A stretch of DNA of 64,000 nt from positions 35,051,801-35,115,800 of the forward strand of contig OY855907.1 of assembly GCA_963693305.1 (NCBI GenBank), given 5' to 3'. The position numbers and the translations under genes are program-made. Shown here piece by piece: positions 1 to 10,700 of this stretch. The first letter of the stretch is position 1. Every line of letters starts with the position of its first letter. Under the pieces are notes generated by a model. That model worked only from the letters and a program-made list of their open reading frames with translations. It was not told the DNA's origin and ran no database searches. The stretch is from Meandrina meandrites. Taxonomy: Eukaryota > Cnidaria > Anthozoa > Scleractinia > Meandrinidae.

Positions 1-2150
1 CAAACATTTCTATTTTACTACGAAAGTGGCAACTTTTCCCTCAATTTATATGGAAATGCGTAATCACGTTTATCATGACCACTACAAATCAGACTCGATC
101 AAAGCCAGAAAATGATCCTGATTTAAAAGCTAATTTTTGAAAATTTCGGCACAGTTGCTAACTCTATACTTTACACAACCGGAAAGTGTAACATTTTGCG
201 GTTAACAGCCTATCAAAAATAGCTTCATGGTTGAATTTTTCAAGAATCAGTCAACAAACAATCCAAGGGTGGTGTTAAGAAAGAAAAGCGAGATTCGAGG
301 GAAATTTTCCCATATTGATGTCGTCGACTAGAAACGACCGAAACGAAACAGCCGAAACAATCAACACGGCCGAAACGAGTGAAACGCGACAAATAACCGA
401 AACAAGCAAAACCATTACCATTATTAGAGCTAACCGTAAACAGGCTAACCCGCAGCGAGCTAGCTGTCAGCTATATTCAGGCTAACCGGAGCGCTATCCT
501 GGCTAACTGGAGTGTACCTTGCAGTCAGGCTTGCCTGAATAGCACGCTCAGTTTAGCCTAAAAACGGTCAGTATAAATTCGCTCTCAATTTCTATGCGTG
601 ATAGAAATCTCGAGCTCATAATCTAATTGTTAAATATACGGGACGAAATTTACATACGAGCTAAAATAAAAGCATGCAGATGTGGGGAAAACATTAACAT
701 GTTAATTATAACACAATAGGAACACAAAACCAAACACGAAGAAAAAGTGAATTAGCCGTAACACTTCCCTGCTGTGTAGAGTAGAGTTAGCAATTATGTC
801 CCAATGTTCAAAAATTAGTTTGTAAACGAAGGCCATTTTCAGCCTTCGATCGACAACGACATGTAATGGTCATAACTGATAATTTAATTTCGCAAATCCA
901 GATAAATATTGGGAAAACGTGCTACTTTTTTGGTAAACTAGAAATTGTTATAAGCAAATTGATATAAAATATGTTGGTATTCGAAGCGAGAGAAATATTT
1001 AACAGGGGCTCGAAAAAATGCCTTTTTTGATTTTTGCATGATGTTATGATGGACCCGGAAGGAGCAAGACTATTAATGGTTCCTAACGCGGCTAACAAAA
1101 AAAAAATGGGTTTAGTTCTAGCCTCGGTAAAATGTTTTTGGCCCTTACCTTTAGTCCAGATTGAGCGAAACTGACAAAGAGACTGGCGATCGAAAATTTT
1201 AAAAACATGCAGTACAACATCAGATCAAAGATCTCGATGTTGATATTGAGAACGCGTGCTCTACATGTAATTGTACTATACATGACACCTGACACTTAAA
1301 GTGGCCCGCGGCTATTTTTTGGGAACGGTGGTGCTCTTTTCTAAATCGAGTTTTTGGCATGTAAACGTTAACCAATTTTGCTGATTTTTTGGCAATCCAA
1401 ATAACAAATGTTGAAATTTTATAAAGCTATAAAACTTTAGGGCGAACAAAATAAACGAACACGAGATATTAGCGTTTTTGAAAAATTCAATTTATGACAA
1501 AAACGCGAATATTTTCCAAACGCGACGATATATTTTTTATAATGTATGTCAACAAGTTCAAATTATCCAAGTTTTAATGTGAGCAAGTTTCAACGAAATC
1601 GGCTGGGTAGAAGTTCCTGCACAGTTATCTGTTGAATTTTTGCTTCAAAATATTATGCTTGTGTATAATTGGGAGCTGTTTCAACAACGCTTAAGATCCC
1701 ATGGATTATTTGAAAGCTTAATGCCAGCTAAAACTTGCTGAAAAATATGGAAATAGCGGAAACTCCTAGCTAAAGTTGTAAACAAATGAAGAGGAAGAGG
1801 TTTACGATGCGTAAATTGTGAATTTTGAAATATTCATTTTTTTTTTCGAATTACAAAAATCTACCGATTTTTTTTCTTTTATTTTCAAGTATGAGAAAAT
1901 AGAGTATATATGCAAACGGCTTTATCTAGTTTTGTGTATCCAGTCTCGATGAAACTCGTAGAATTTGGTTCGCCTTCTATTTTGGAGCGCTTTGAAAACG
2001 TTGCAGTAAATCATTCAAACTTGCCGCATTCTTAAGATTATTTGCACGGATAAAATCGCGGCTGAGCTTTGCACTCATGCATTTTATTTAGCAATGAATG
2101 TGGCATGTGGCGTGGCATCTTCAGTTCCAGGTGCTATCTTCGTCAAATTT
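1..2150. other. No recognisable gene; degenerate short repeats
   Basis: I see no convincing exon here on either strand. Two patches of degenerate short repeats stand out: about 325-412 is rich in CGAAAC-type words, and about 425-560 repeats the word GGCTAACC and its variants. The rest is AT-rich, low-information sequence. Confidence 0.5.
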
Positions 2151-2574
2151 GCAATTAGCCATGTTCTATACGAGCAGGGGACTGGGTACGAACATATTTT
2201 CCCTTCGGTACAAACATTCAATATCAATTGAATTGAAAAATGGGGCACGTCATCTGAAAGAGCATCCAAAAATTAGTAAATTCACGAAATTTACCAAATT
2301 TGATGGTTATTGGTTTAAACCCAAAGGCATGGTACACTTAGTATGGATTGGAGGGACAGGCGTCCTCCAATCCATACTAAGCTCTCTTATTTTAAAAGTG
2401 TACCATGCCTTTGGGTTTAAACCAATAACCATCAAATTTGGTAAATTTACTAAATTTTTGGATGCTCTTTCAGATGACGTGCCCCATTTTCAATTTAATC
2501 GATATTGAATCTTCGTACCAAGAAAAAATATGTTCGTACCCAGTGCCCTGCTCGTTTAGAACATGGCCAATTGG
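2151..2574. repeat. Foldback (long inverted repeat) element, about 0.42 kb
   Basis: Two arms of about 205-210 bp, 2151-2354 and 2364-2574, are imperfect reverse complements separated by a 9-bp loop (2355-2363). The inner stem is a perfect 16-bp match at the loop (ends GGATTGGAGG / CCTCCAATCC). Arms differ by substitutions and small indels, so this is an aged foldback or MITE-like element. I could not find a clear target-site duplication. Confidence 0.8.
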
Positions 2575-4736
2575 AGAGCGCGTATAGATTAGCATATTAC
2601 CCAAAGATGCCGTGTCGGAAAATTCCCCATTTCTTAACATTTTCTCATTTTTGGCAATTCGCGCACGACCACACCAGTTTTTCTTACCCGCAAATTACAA
2701 AATAATGCTTATCGTTTCACTTTAAAGGAAAACGCAGAAGGATTTTTTTTTTGCGCCTTTTATAGCGCATTTCTTGAAAATAACCGGCCACCGCTATTTT
2801 GAAATCTCTTCGAGTTATGCGGTCAGAAAGGTGATTCTGACGTTAGCGTGCAGGATCCTCGTCAAATCAAAGACTCATCAAGGTAGAAATTCATTAGTAT
2901 CGTCTTGTCGGCAATTTTATAATTTTCATTTTAATATTGGGTTTAAGGTGTCTGTGATCGATGTTTTCGGGACAATCAATGTCTATTATACTAGAGACAC
3001 CTCCGAAGGTATACGGTAGCCTTAAATTAAATTAATATTATTGCTATAAACAGAGTGCCAAGAAATGAGTCTTACTTTGTACATAATACCTCAATGTCTC
3101 TTTCAGTTGATTTAAACCATGCAGCGAATTGATCCTACACAATCAACGCCGAAAAAATTGATACTGTTTAGAAAAAATTGCACGGTTTAATTTAAGGGAC
3201 ACGTCCAACAGCTGAATAAATAAATAAATATTTTTCTCCATATAACTTTTATTTTTTTCGAAATGGATTTCAAAACATTAAACTGCAGCATACAAAAAAA
3301 GTATTTGTCTTGTTTTTCGAAATGTTTTATTTCTTTATTCCTCGTAAAACAATTTTCTTGAACATGGTTTTGTTTTGGCTGCTACTGAAAAGACAAACCT
3401 TTTTAGGCGTTATTACGAAGCCGTCATACGAGAATAAGAAGCTGAGTAAGCACGCTAATTAAACGTGACTTTTGCTATCGATTTTATTATTACATCAACG
3501 TGCGGAACATCACGCAATTCAACTGAAATAAAACCACTTGCAAAGTTTAAAAATCAAATACATGGGTCTCACAATACCGGGTCTTCTATTTGACACATTT
3601 CGTATACGTATGATAACTTTAAAAAACTTGATACACCGGATTGAAGAATCGTTGATCCATGAAAAGCATATAATGAACGATGCGACCCGAATGTATACTG
3701 GGAAATCGGATTAAATTGTCGTCGTCTGGAATAAACGTGATAATAAGATAGGTTCGCATAAATCATGCTTACAAGACTCTTTTAAAAAGTTGAAAATTAT
3801 AATTTTATTTCTGTAGACATATTTAAGTGAATTTAATTAGTATCGCGACCTCTTATAGTTTTGCTTACGTGCGAGCCGTCAATATTTCGTGGGACTGCCA
3901 TCTCAATTTTCAGGCGTGTGACTGGTTCTAAGATTGAAATTGGCATCGCCGCACTGAATTGGGCCATCGACACTGCAATAAATCGGTGGCAATCGTTTGT
4001 CTCTTGCCATTTGCTCAGTTCGAGCAACTTTTACTGTACACTTATTTCTCTTAGCAAGTTATTCAGTGTAAAGGGAGCTTGATAAAGACGAGGAAAGGCA
4101 GGTTCAAGACAGTCAGTATGTAATTTACATCGCGCGCTTGCTCGCGATAGATGGCGTAATCTTGTTTCTCAGAACAAGTTTAGGCAACTTAGTAATCCCA
4201 TCTCTGCTTCAAAGAAGTAGGAAATAATTGAACTTTGGTCAGCTATTTATCAACAGACGGCAAAATATTAGCAGCGGGTTTATTTCTTCGAAACAGCGGT
4301 GGAATTCGTTCTATACGGGAAAAATGAAAACCGGAACTTGGCAACATCCTCGAGCAAATTTGAATTGAAAGCTACAAGTTGGTCAAGCAAACTGCCAATC
4401 AATATTGAAACATTGCGCCAGAACATTGCAGAGTTCCCACCAAAAGAGCATCCGGTTTAACTGTAAAACGTATTAGAAACGGGTCCTTCCTGTCGCGGCT
4501 ACATTCTCGCCAAACCGGCACCAGGGACGCAGGCGTCGTCCTTCACGGCGCAAGACCCAAAGCACTGGAAATGATATAAATTTTGGATATGGCAGTGCAT
4601 CGCCGGCTTTCGCTTAGAAAATTTTTTTTTTTGTTGGAGAGTGCGTTCATTATCACTAGTTATTCTCCCAATTAAACACTTAAAAATCGTTTTGACGTTC
4701 GTTTCGACGTTTGCTGAATGTTATTATCAAGTCAGG
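2575..4736. other. Intergenic, nothing recognised
   Basis: No exon, RNA gene or repeat with clear ends was recognised. Open frames here are short and lack coding character. Confidence 0.4.
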
Positions 4737-5035
4737 CGCTATTTACACGGGAGGAAGGGTAACCCTGACCCTAGTTCCAGGGTTACCTTAGAAGGGTGGT
4801 TAAAAATAGCCCGGGTTTACAAGCACAGTTTTACTGGTAGGGTTACCCTACCACCCGATACAGCTTTTTGTGCTTAGTAACTGCACGTGCCTTTGTACCA
4901 AGCAAGGCAGCATAAAAGTTGTCCCGGCAGCTAGGTGAGTTTGTCCCTAACAAAGAGTTTACAAGGCACCTAGGGTTACCCTGGGCTGGGTTATCCCTAG
5001 CGCTTAGCTGGGGTTACCCCAGTGTTGAGTTAAAC
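4737..5035. repeat. Interspersed repeat rich in GGGTTACCCT palindromes
   Basis: About 300 bp contain at least six copies of GGGTAACCCT/AGGGTTACCC-type words in both orientations, several forming perfect short palindromes (for example AGGGTTACCCT). This looks like a short non-autonomous repeat with multiple internal inverted repeats. The class is not assigned. Confidence 0.5.
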
Positions 5036-5796
5036 CTTAGCGTCAAAATCGGATATGAATTGGATAGTGGTTCGAACAGTGAAATAGACATACGCATGCC
5101 ACGTCAAACAAAGAGTTTCGCACGTGTTAATCAGTCTGCATATTCAAATTTGGCTGAATATTCTTTAAAAAGAAGCATCTCGTAGATTAAACGTACTAAA
5201 CACTCAAATCTCCACGGGCAATTTTATTCTTAACGTGCGAAATTCAACTGATTAAAACTACTGGCAAAGACTGAAACAGCCTCATATAGTAATCTGTTGG
5301 AAATTATAAACGATTTGCTGTTTGCTGTTCACTGAAGTCGAGCTCCTGGTCCAAATGGTTGTTTGTTTTCTCATCGGGAGCGTTCGAGGTTTAAACGATA
5401 TTGAATTGCCAGGTTTCAAATATGCAACGGACTGTAGTTCAATAGAAACAAAGCAAAGAAACAAAAACAAAAACGAAGCCTTGTTTATAAGTGTCACAAG
5501 CAATATAATTAGCAGTGTAATAAAAGATTTTTGCTAAATAATATTCTCTAATAATAATAATAATATTGTAGTAATGTTCTTCTAAATTTTTACTGTGCAC
5601 AAAACGGAATATTATCGAAATAATAGGAATCTCTTGTTATTTTAGTTTAGCGCAACATACAAATCCATGTTTTACAATTCCACCTTTTAATAACACATGT
5701 TTTACAAATCCAGTCCAGTCCCGTCCAATGCTGTTCATGTTTTACTAATTCCCACAAAACAAAAATACAAGATTAAGTTTGGGATAATCCTGGATT

Positions 5797-5975
5797 ACCA
5801 CTACCACACCACTACCACTACCACTACCACTACCATTAAAAATACCGCTACCACTACCACTACCACTACCACTACCACTACCACTACCACTACCACTACC
5901 ACTACCACTACCACACCACACCACTATCACTACCACTACCACTACTACTACCACACCACTACCACTACCACTAAG
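5797..5975. repeat. (CCACTA)n microsatellite
   Basis: An almost pure hexanucleotide tract of CCACTA units, with a few CCACAC and CTACTA variants. Long apparent Thr/Tyr and Gly/Ser frames across it are artefacts of the repeat. Confidence 0.95.
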
Positions 5976-6076
5976 CGCTGAGTGAATTGGGTACCATTTT
6001 TTTATTCGCTATGGACAAATGCTCGACACTGCCGATCCCAGGAGTATGCAGGACGCGTGTCACATATGAGCCAAGC

Positions 6077-6238
6077 CGGTAAATGGCCTTGCTCACCATA
6101 AGTTCTCGTAGCTCAGTTGATAGAGTGCCTGCCCGGTGTTTGGGAGGTCATGGGTTTGATTCCCGTGGGGGAGTCAGATTTTTTTCTTTGTCCCACGTTT
6201 GCGACATCTTGAATATTTCATCTTTCACAAATTACGCA
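6077..6238 (+). mobile_element. tRNA-derived SINE, family 1
   Basis: A tRNA-like head carries an A-box-like TAGCTCAGTTGA near 6109-6120 and a B-box-like GGTTTGATTCC near 6152-6163. A unique body with TTTTTCTTTGTCCCACG follows. Related copies lie at about 21056, 55196 and 58894, so it is a dispersed SINE and not a tRNA gene. No acceptor-stem pairing is evident. Confidence 0.65.
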
Positions 6239-7067
6239 TATTAAGCAGTCTCCATCTGCTCTTCTTTCAATTCATTCAGCAGGGCTTCAGCTAACGTAGA
6301 CGAAAATTGTCCTCGCTATGAACACACGTCATAATAAGTACCTTCTGACCGGAAGTCTCGTTCAAATACGGCAAACAATCAGAAAATGCCAATTCATAGG
6401 ATATTGTTTCTCGACCAATCAGAGCAAAAGGACAGGTAAAAGCGAGATTTTTTCGCATAGGATTCGACAAATAAATGTATCATGCCCTCCTTCCCCGGAG
6501 TGATACGTAGGGAGACAGGGCACGATCTCAGGTTTATATTTTGAATGTTGCATGGTGTTTACTTGTTCGGCCACGTTCATGAAACATTGTTGTTCCCGGG
6601 CATGCGCACTAGTTCGATTTGCTATTTCAAAGCGCCAATCAACATGTTAGATTATATTGTTTTCCTCTTTCAGTATTTCTTTTTATAATGATTGATTATT
6701 CAAGTTTCTGTGAGATTCATGTTTAATTAATAATATTCACCACTCACGGTATGCGTCATGTTTGATCTCCACCACTAGGCCAATTTATTGCTTACAATAT
6801 CTCGTACAACGCAGGTTGCAGCTGTTGAGCATTATCGAATAAATTTTAATTTTATAATTCCTAGAAGTTAATAATAAGATTTTATTCCTTTTGTTTGTTT
6901 GTCGGTTTCGTTTTAACTGTAGACAATTTGTAACTTACTTTAATTAACGCTTTGATTTATAGGAACAAAAGGAATAACAATTTTGATAAATCTATGTCAC
7001 ATGAGATGTTGCGAGATATTTTCTGTGTGCATGTTCCTAATCAATACTCCCGCTGAGAACTGCAGGC
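6239..7067. other. 3' flank of gene A, nothing recognised
   Basis: This is downstream of the stop codon of the minus-strand adhesion GPCR gene A, so it may hold its 3' UTR. No other gene or repeat was recognised. Confidence 0.4.
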
Positions 7068-7441
7068 TCAGTCATTACTGGAGGTGGTGACTCGAACTGT
7101 AAAAGCCAGTTGTTCTCCTGACTGACGAGTAGTGTGTAGCTCGTTGACTTTGGATTCGTCTGGATCAATTTGCCGTTTTCGTTTGCCTCTTGATTGTGAT
7201 ACTTCTCCCTGCGCACGAGTAGCAGTGCTGCTATAAAATCTGTCGAATCTCCATTTCAGAAGCTTGTGGTGGAAGGCTGTCCTCACCTCACTGTTTCTCA
7301 GAACATGCAGGAGGAATATCAGCATACCCTGTGAATAAAAGGAGTCCGAGATAAAATTCTTGCACAGCGCCATTTTGTTGGGATAACTGCTATTATGTTA
7401 CTACACTAACTGAATTTAGATAAACTTAATGATTGATTGAT

Positions 7442-7474
<33 letters not shown>

Positions 7475-7770
7475 TTTGATTGATTATTATCGGTATATCG
7501 GTATTAGCAGTAGTTTACTGTATATGATGGCCCAAGATGGACACTTGTGGTTATCTGTTTTACATTTCGCAAATAAACGAAATTCACGTGATTCAATTAA
7601 ATTCTTATCTTATCAAATACGTGCTAAAAGGCGCTATACACACCTGCGTGGAATTAAGAATAGTAAAAATGTACTGAAACGCCAATCCCGCATCTGTTAC
7701 GGCCAGAAGTCCGAACACCCAAGTTAAACCCAGCAGTGGAGTTAAGATGACAAATGATTTGATACCTTTT
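7068..7770 (-). CDS. Gene A exons 16-17: TM6, TM7 and C-tail
   Basis: Exon 7644-7770 encodes TM6 (ILTPLLGLTWVFGLL) and the start of TM7 (AFQYIFTILNSTQ). Exon 7068-7328 encodes the end of TM7 and helix 8 (GMLIFLLHVLRNSEVR), then a short polar tail ending with SSND and TGA at 7068-7070. The motifs TPLLGLTW and LNSTQG are strongly conserved in adhesion GPCRs. Confidence 0.95.
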
Positions 7771-10700
7771 CTATAACGGAGAGAAAAAAACACAGAGGTA
7801 TCAGAAACAAAAGGATATGCAATAATTATACTATTAACGATAAAAGACGATACATGCTGAGGTTAAATTTAATTTTGCAGGAGTTCACATCGGTGAATTT
7901 TCATCAGAGAACCTTCTCGATCAAGCCTTGCTTTCTTTTACGTTCAGAGGCAAGTTCACTTCTCCATTTCAGGCAAGTAAACTCAGTTTGTTGCTATAAC
8001 CTTTAAATGATAATTTTCGACGGCTCACATGGCAAACCACCTCTCCTCCCATTCTTTTTTAATTTTAGAACATGACTGACCCAAGGGTTCTAATTCTCGG
8101 TCATTCTTTCGTTCACCGGTTGCACAGCTTCATAGTTTCTGCGTCTAACCTTACTCTATCGCTGGGCATATCAGAACCCATCGTTATGAAGTGGCACGGC
8201 ATAGGAGGGAGAACAATAGCTAAGGTTCTTGCGTACGATCTACATGTCGTAGAATCCTTCCAGCCCCACCTTGTGATTTTAGAGCTGGGGACAAATGACT
8301 TATCTAATCTGGACCCTACAACGGTGGGTTCATCGCTGGAGGATCTTGCCCAAGTGTTGCATTCTCGTTACGGAGTTCAACGCGTGGTGGTTTGCCAGAC
8401 ATTATTCAGGGATAAGGCTACGGAGTTTAACAACACAGTGACTTTATTAAACAAATATTCCGAAGTAGTCATTCCCGCCCTACCATATGCCAATTTTTGG
8501 AAACATCGAAGCTTATGGAATTCCTCGAAGGGAATATATGCGAAAGATGGCGTGCACTTGAGTGCATTTGGCCAACTAAAACTGTATCGTAGTATAAGGG
8601 GCGCGGTTTTGCAGTCGCTACCTACCCTGAATTTGTCTTAGCTATATATAATTGCCGATTGTGACGAACAATTTCTAATTTCTGTTTTTCCGTTTTACTA
8701 CACTACCCCATTTACTTTACGCCCAGCAGTTTTGTTCTGTTTGCAGCCATGAGTTAACTGTGGCTTGCGCTTCATTTTGTCCACGTTAGGTGGGGACAAG
8801 TTAACTCTAGTCCTGCCTACGTGGCTGTTTTTATGACACAGTGTGTCCTGTTTTATCTGCTGCGGTATTTTTGCCTGACATTTGTGACAACATGAGTGTA
8901 CAACCCTTTTGATCGCCTATTTTTATAGGTGCGTCCACGCACTCGTCATATCTGTCAAGGTTTATGTTATCACGGGGTATTTTACTTGTCATTTTCATTA
9001 AACATTTTTCGTTTCGTCTTGATTACACGCCAAACATGGCGTCTGGTTACGACTGCAAGGCCGCATCCCCATTCTTTTCCAATCAGTCACCGTATCCAAT
9101 TTCTTTCCTGATTTTATCCTTTCTTTCATACAAGCCATGCCACCAGTAAAACGAACACGGTCAACACGCGCTTCTACCCGTGCAGCCAAGACAGCACGTG
9201 CCCCCAGCCGCCCCACAGCGCCTCAAGAGCAAACCGCCAACTCTGCTACCACAACATCTGAGAAGGCGGGTATGGTCAAAGTCAATTTAGAAGCTCTGAC
9301 CGCTTCTTTATCAGCTGCTGTACAGCAGGCCGTTCGCTCGGCACTGACTACTGCCTCGACATCTGGTGGCAGCCTACAAAGGAAGGACATTGTTGCTCAA
9401 GTGCCTGACGTGCCAGAGAATCTCGTGTCACAGGTGGTTGAGACTGAAGTGTCGGATTTGACAAATGCAGGTCAGATTCCTTTAAATACGGAGGGAACTG
9501 GGCCCCGTCCGACAACCGAATTTCGTAGTGTGGCCATTAGTCTGGCGGCGAGAGTCAATTCAAAAACCAAGGCCAAGATCTGGGCCCAGCAATACATAGA
9601 CCTGGGCTCTCTGTTGTCAATAGCTCCCAGTAATAATAGTTACTCCTTATCCCTTAAATCGACTAACGATAATTCATCGGCCACGCCTAAGCTGTGCCTA
9701 GAGCCTAACGATAAGCCGCGGCGTATCTTTAATATTAATCAATGGCTCACCGCCTTTAACATTTTTGTATCGGTGTACACCGAACGATTTAATCAGGCGG
9801 CGCCAAAGTTAATGAAATATTGCGAAACAGTTCGTGACATTTCAGCAAAAGGAGGTGACTGGCGATATTATGACGAGCAGTTTCGTTTTCTAAGGCAATC
9901 TGACCCAACCCTTTTCCCGTGGGATCATATTCACTGGGAACTTTGGTTCCAAACGATGATTTCCACGCGCAACATCAGTCAAAAAGCCGTTGCCAACAGC
10001 GATCGCGACAAACCACCAAATCGTGTTCGGCAGCAGTTTCCCAAAGGAACTTGCTGGGCATTTCACGGGGGTAAAACCTGTTCAGGCTGCAAATTCGAAC
10101 ATGTCTGTTTCAAGTGTGGGTCCCGTCACCCGGCCAGCCAGTGCCCAACTCAGTATCGCGGGAAATCTAAAACAAGTCCCGCTGGCGAACAAGCTGACCG
10201 GCCCAAGCCACAAACCAGTAACGCCAGTAAAAGTGGATAGATTGGAATTTTTTTTCGCTGATTACCCCGCACATTTGTCCTCCGTTTTGTTAAAAGGCTT
10301 TCGTTTCGGATTTTCTATTCAATTTTATGGCGAGAGAAAGCCATTTGAATCACCCAATCTAAAAAGCGCTTTGGAAAACCCGCAGATTGTTTCCCTTAAA
10401 CTTAAGAAAGAGCTTGAAGCTGGTCGGATCGCGGGACCTTTTACTCGCCCCCCATTTAAAAACTTCAGGTGTTCACCCCTTGGCATCGTTCCGAAAAAAG
10501 TTCCCTCTGAATTCCGTATGATTCAACACTTATCTTATCCCAAAGGTTCCTCGGTTAATGATTCTATACCACAGGAAGCATCTTCTGTTCATTATGCTAC
10601 TATCTCCGATGCTATCAGAGTGATTAAACGTTTTGGGTCAGGTTGCTTTATGGCCAAAACTGACATTAAGTCGGCCTTTCGTATTATTCCAATTCATCCC

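Noticed and set aside
1092..1295. Short minus-strand frame with hydrophobic stretch
   Set aside because: No homologous motif, no splice context, average AT-rich composition.
5697..5981. Long Thr/Tyr-rich and Gly/Ser-rich open frames
   Set aside because: Both strands are open only because of the (CCACTA)n microsatellite; no domain or splice context.
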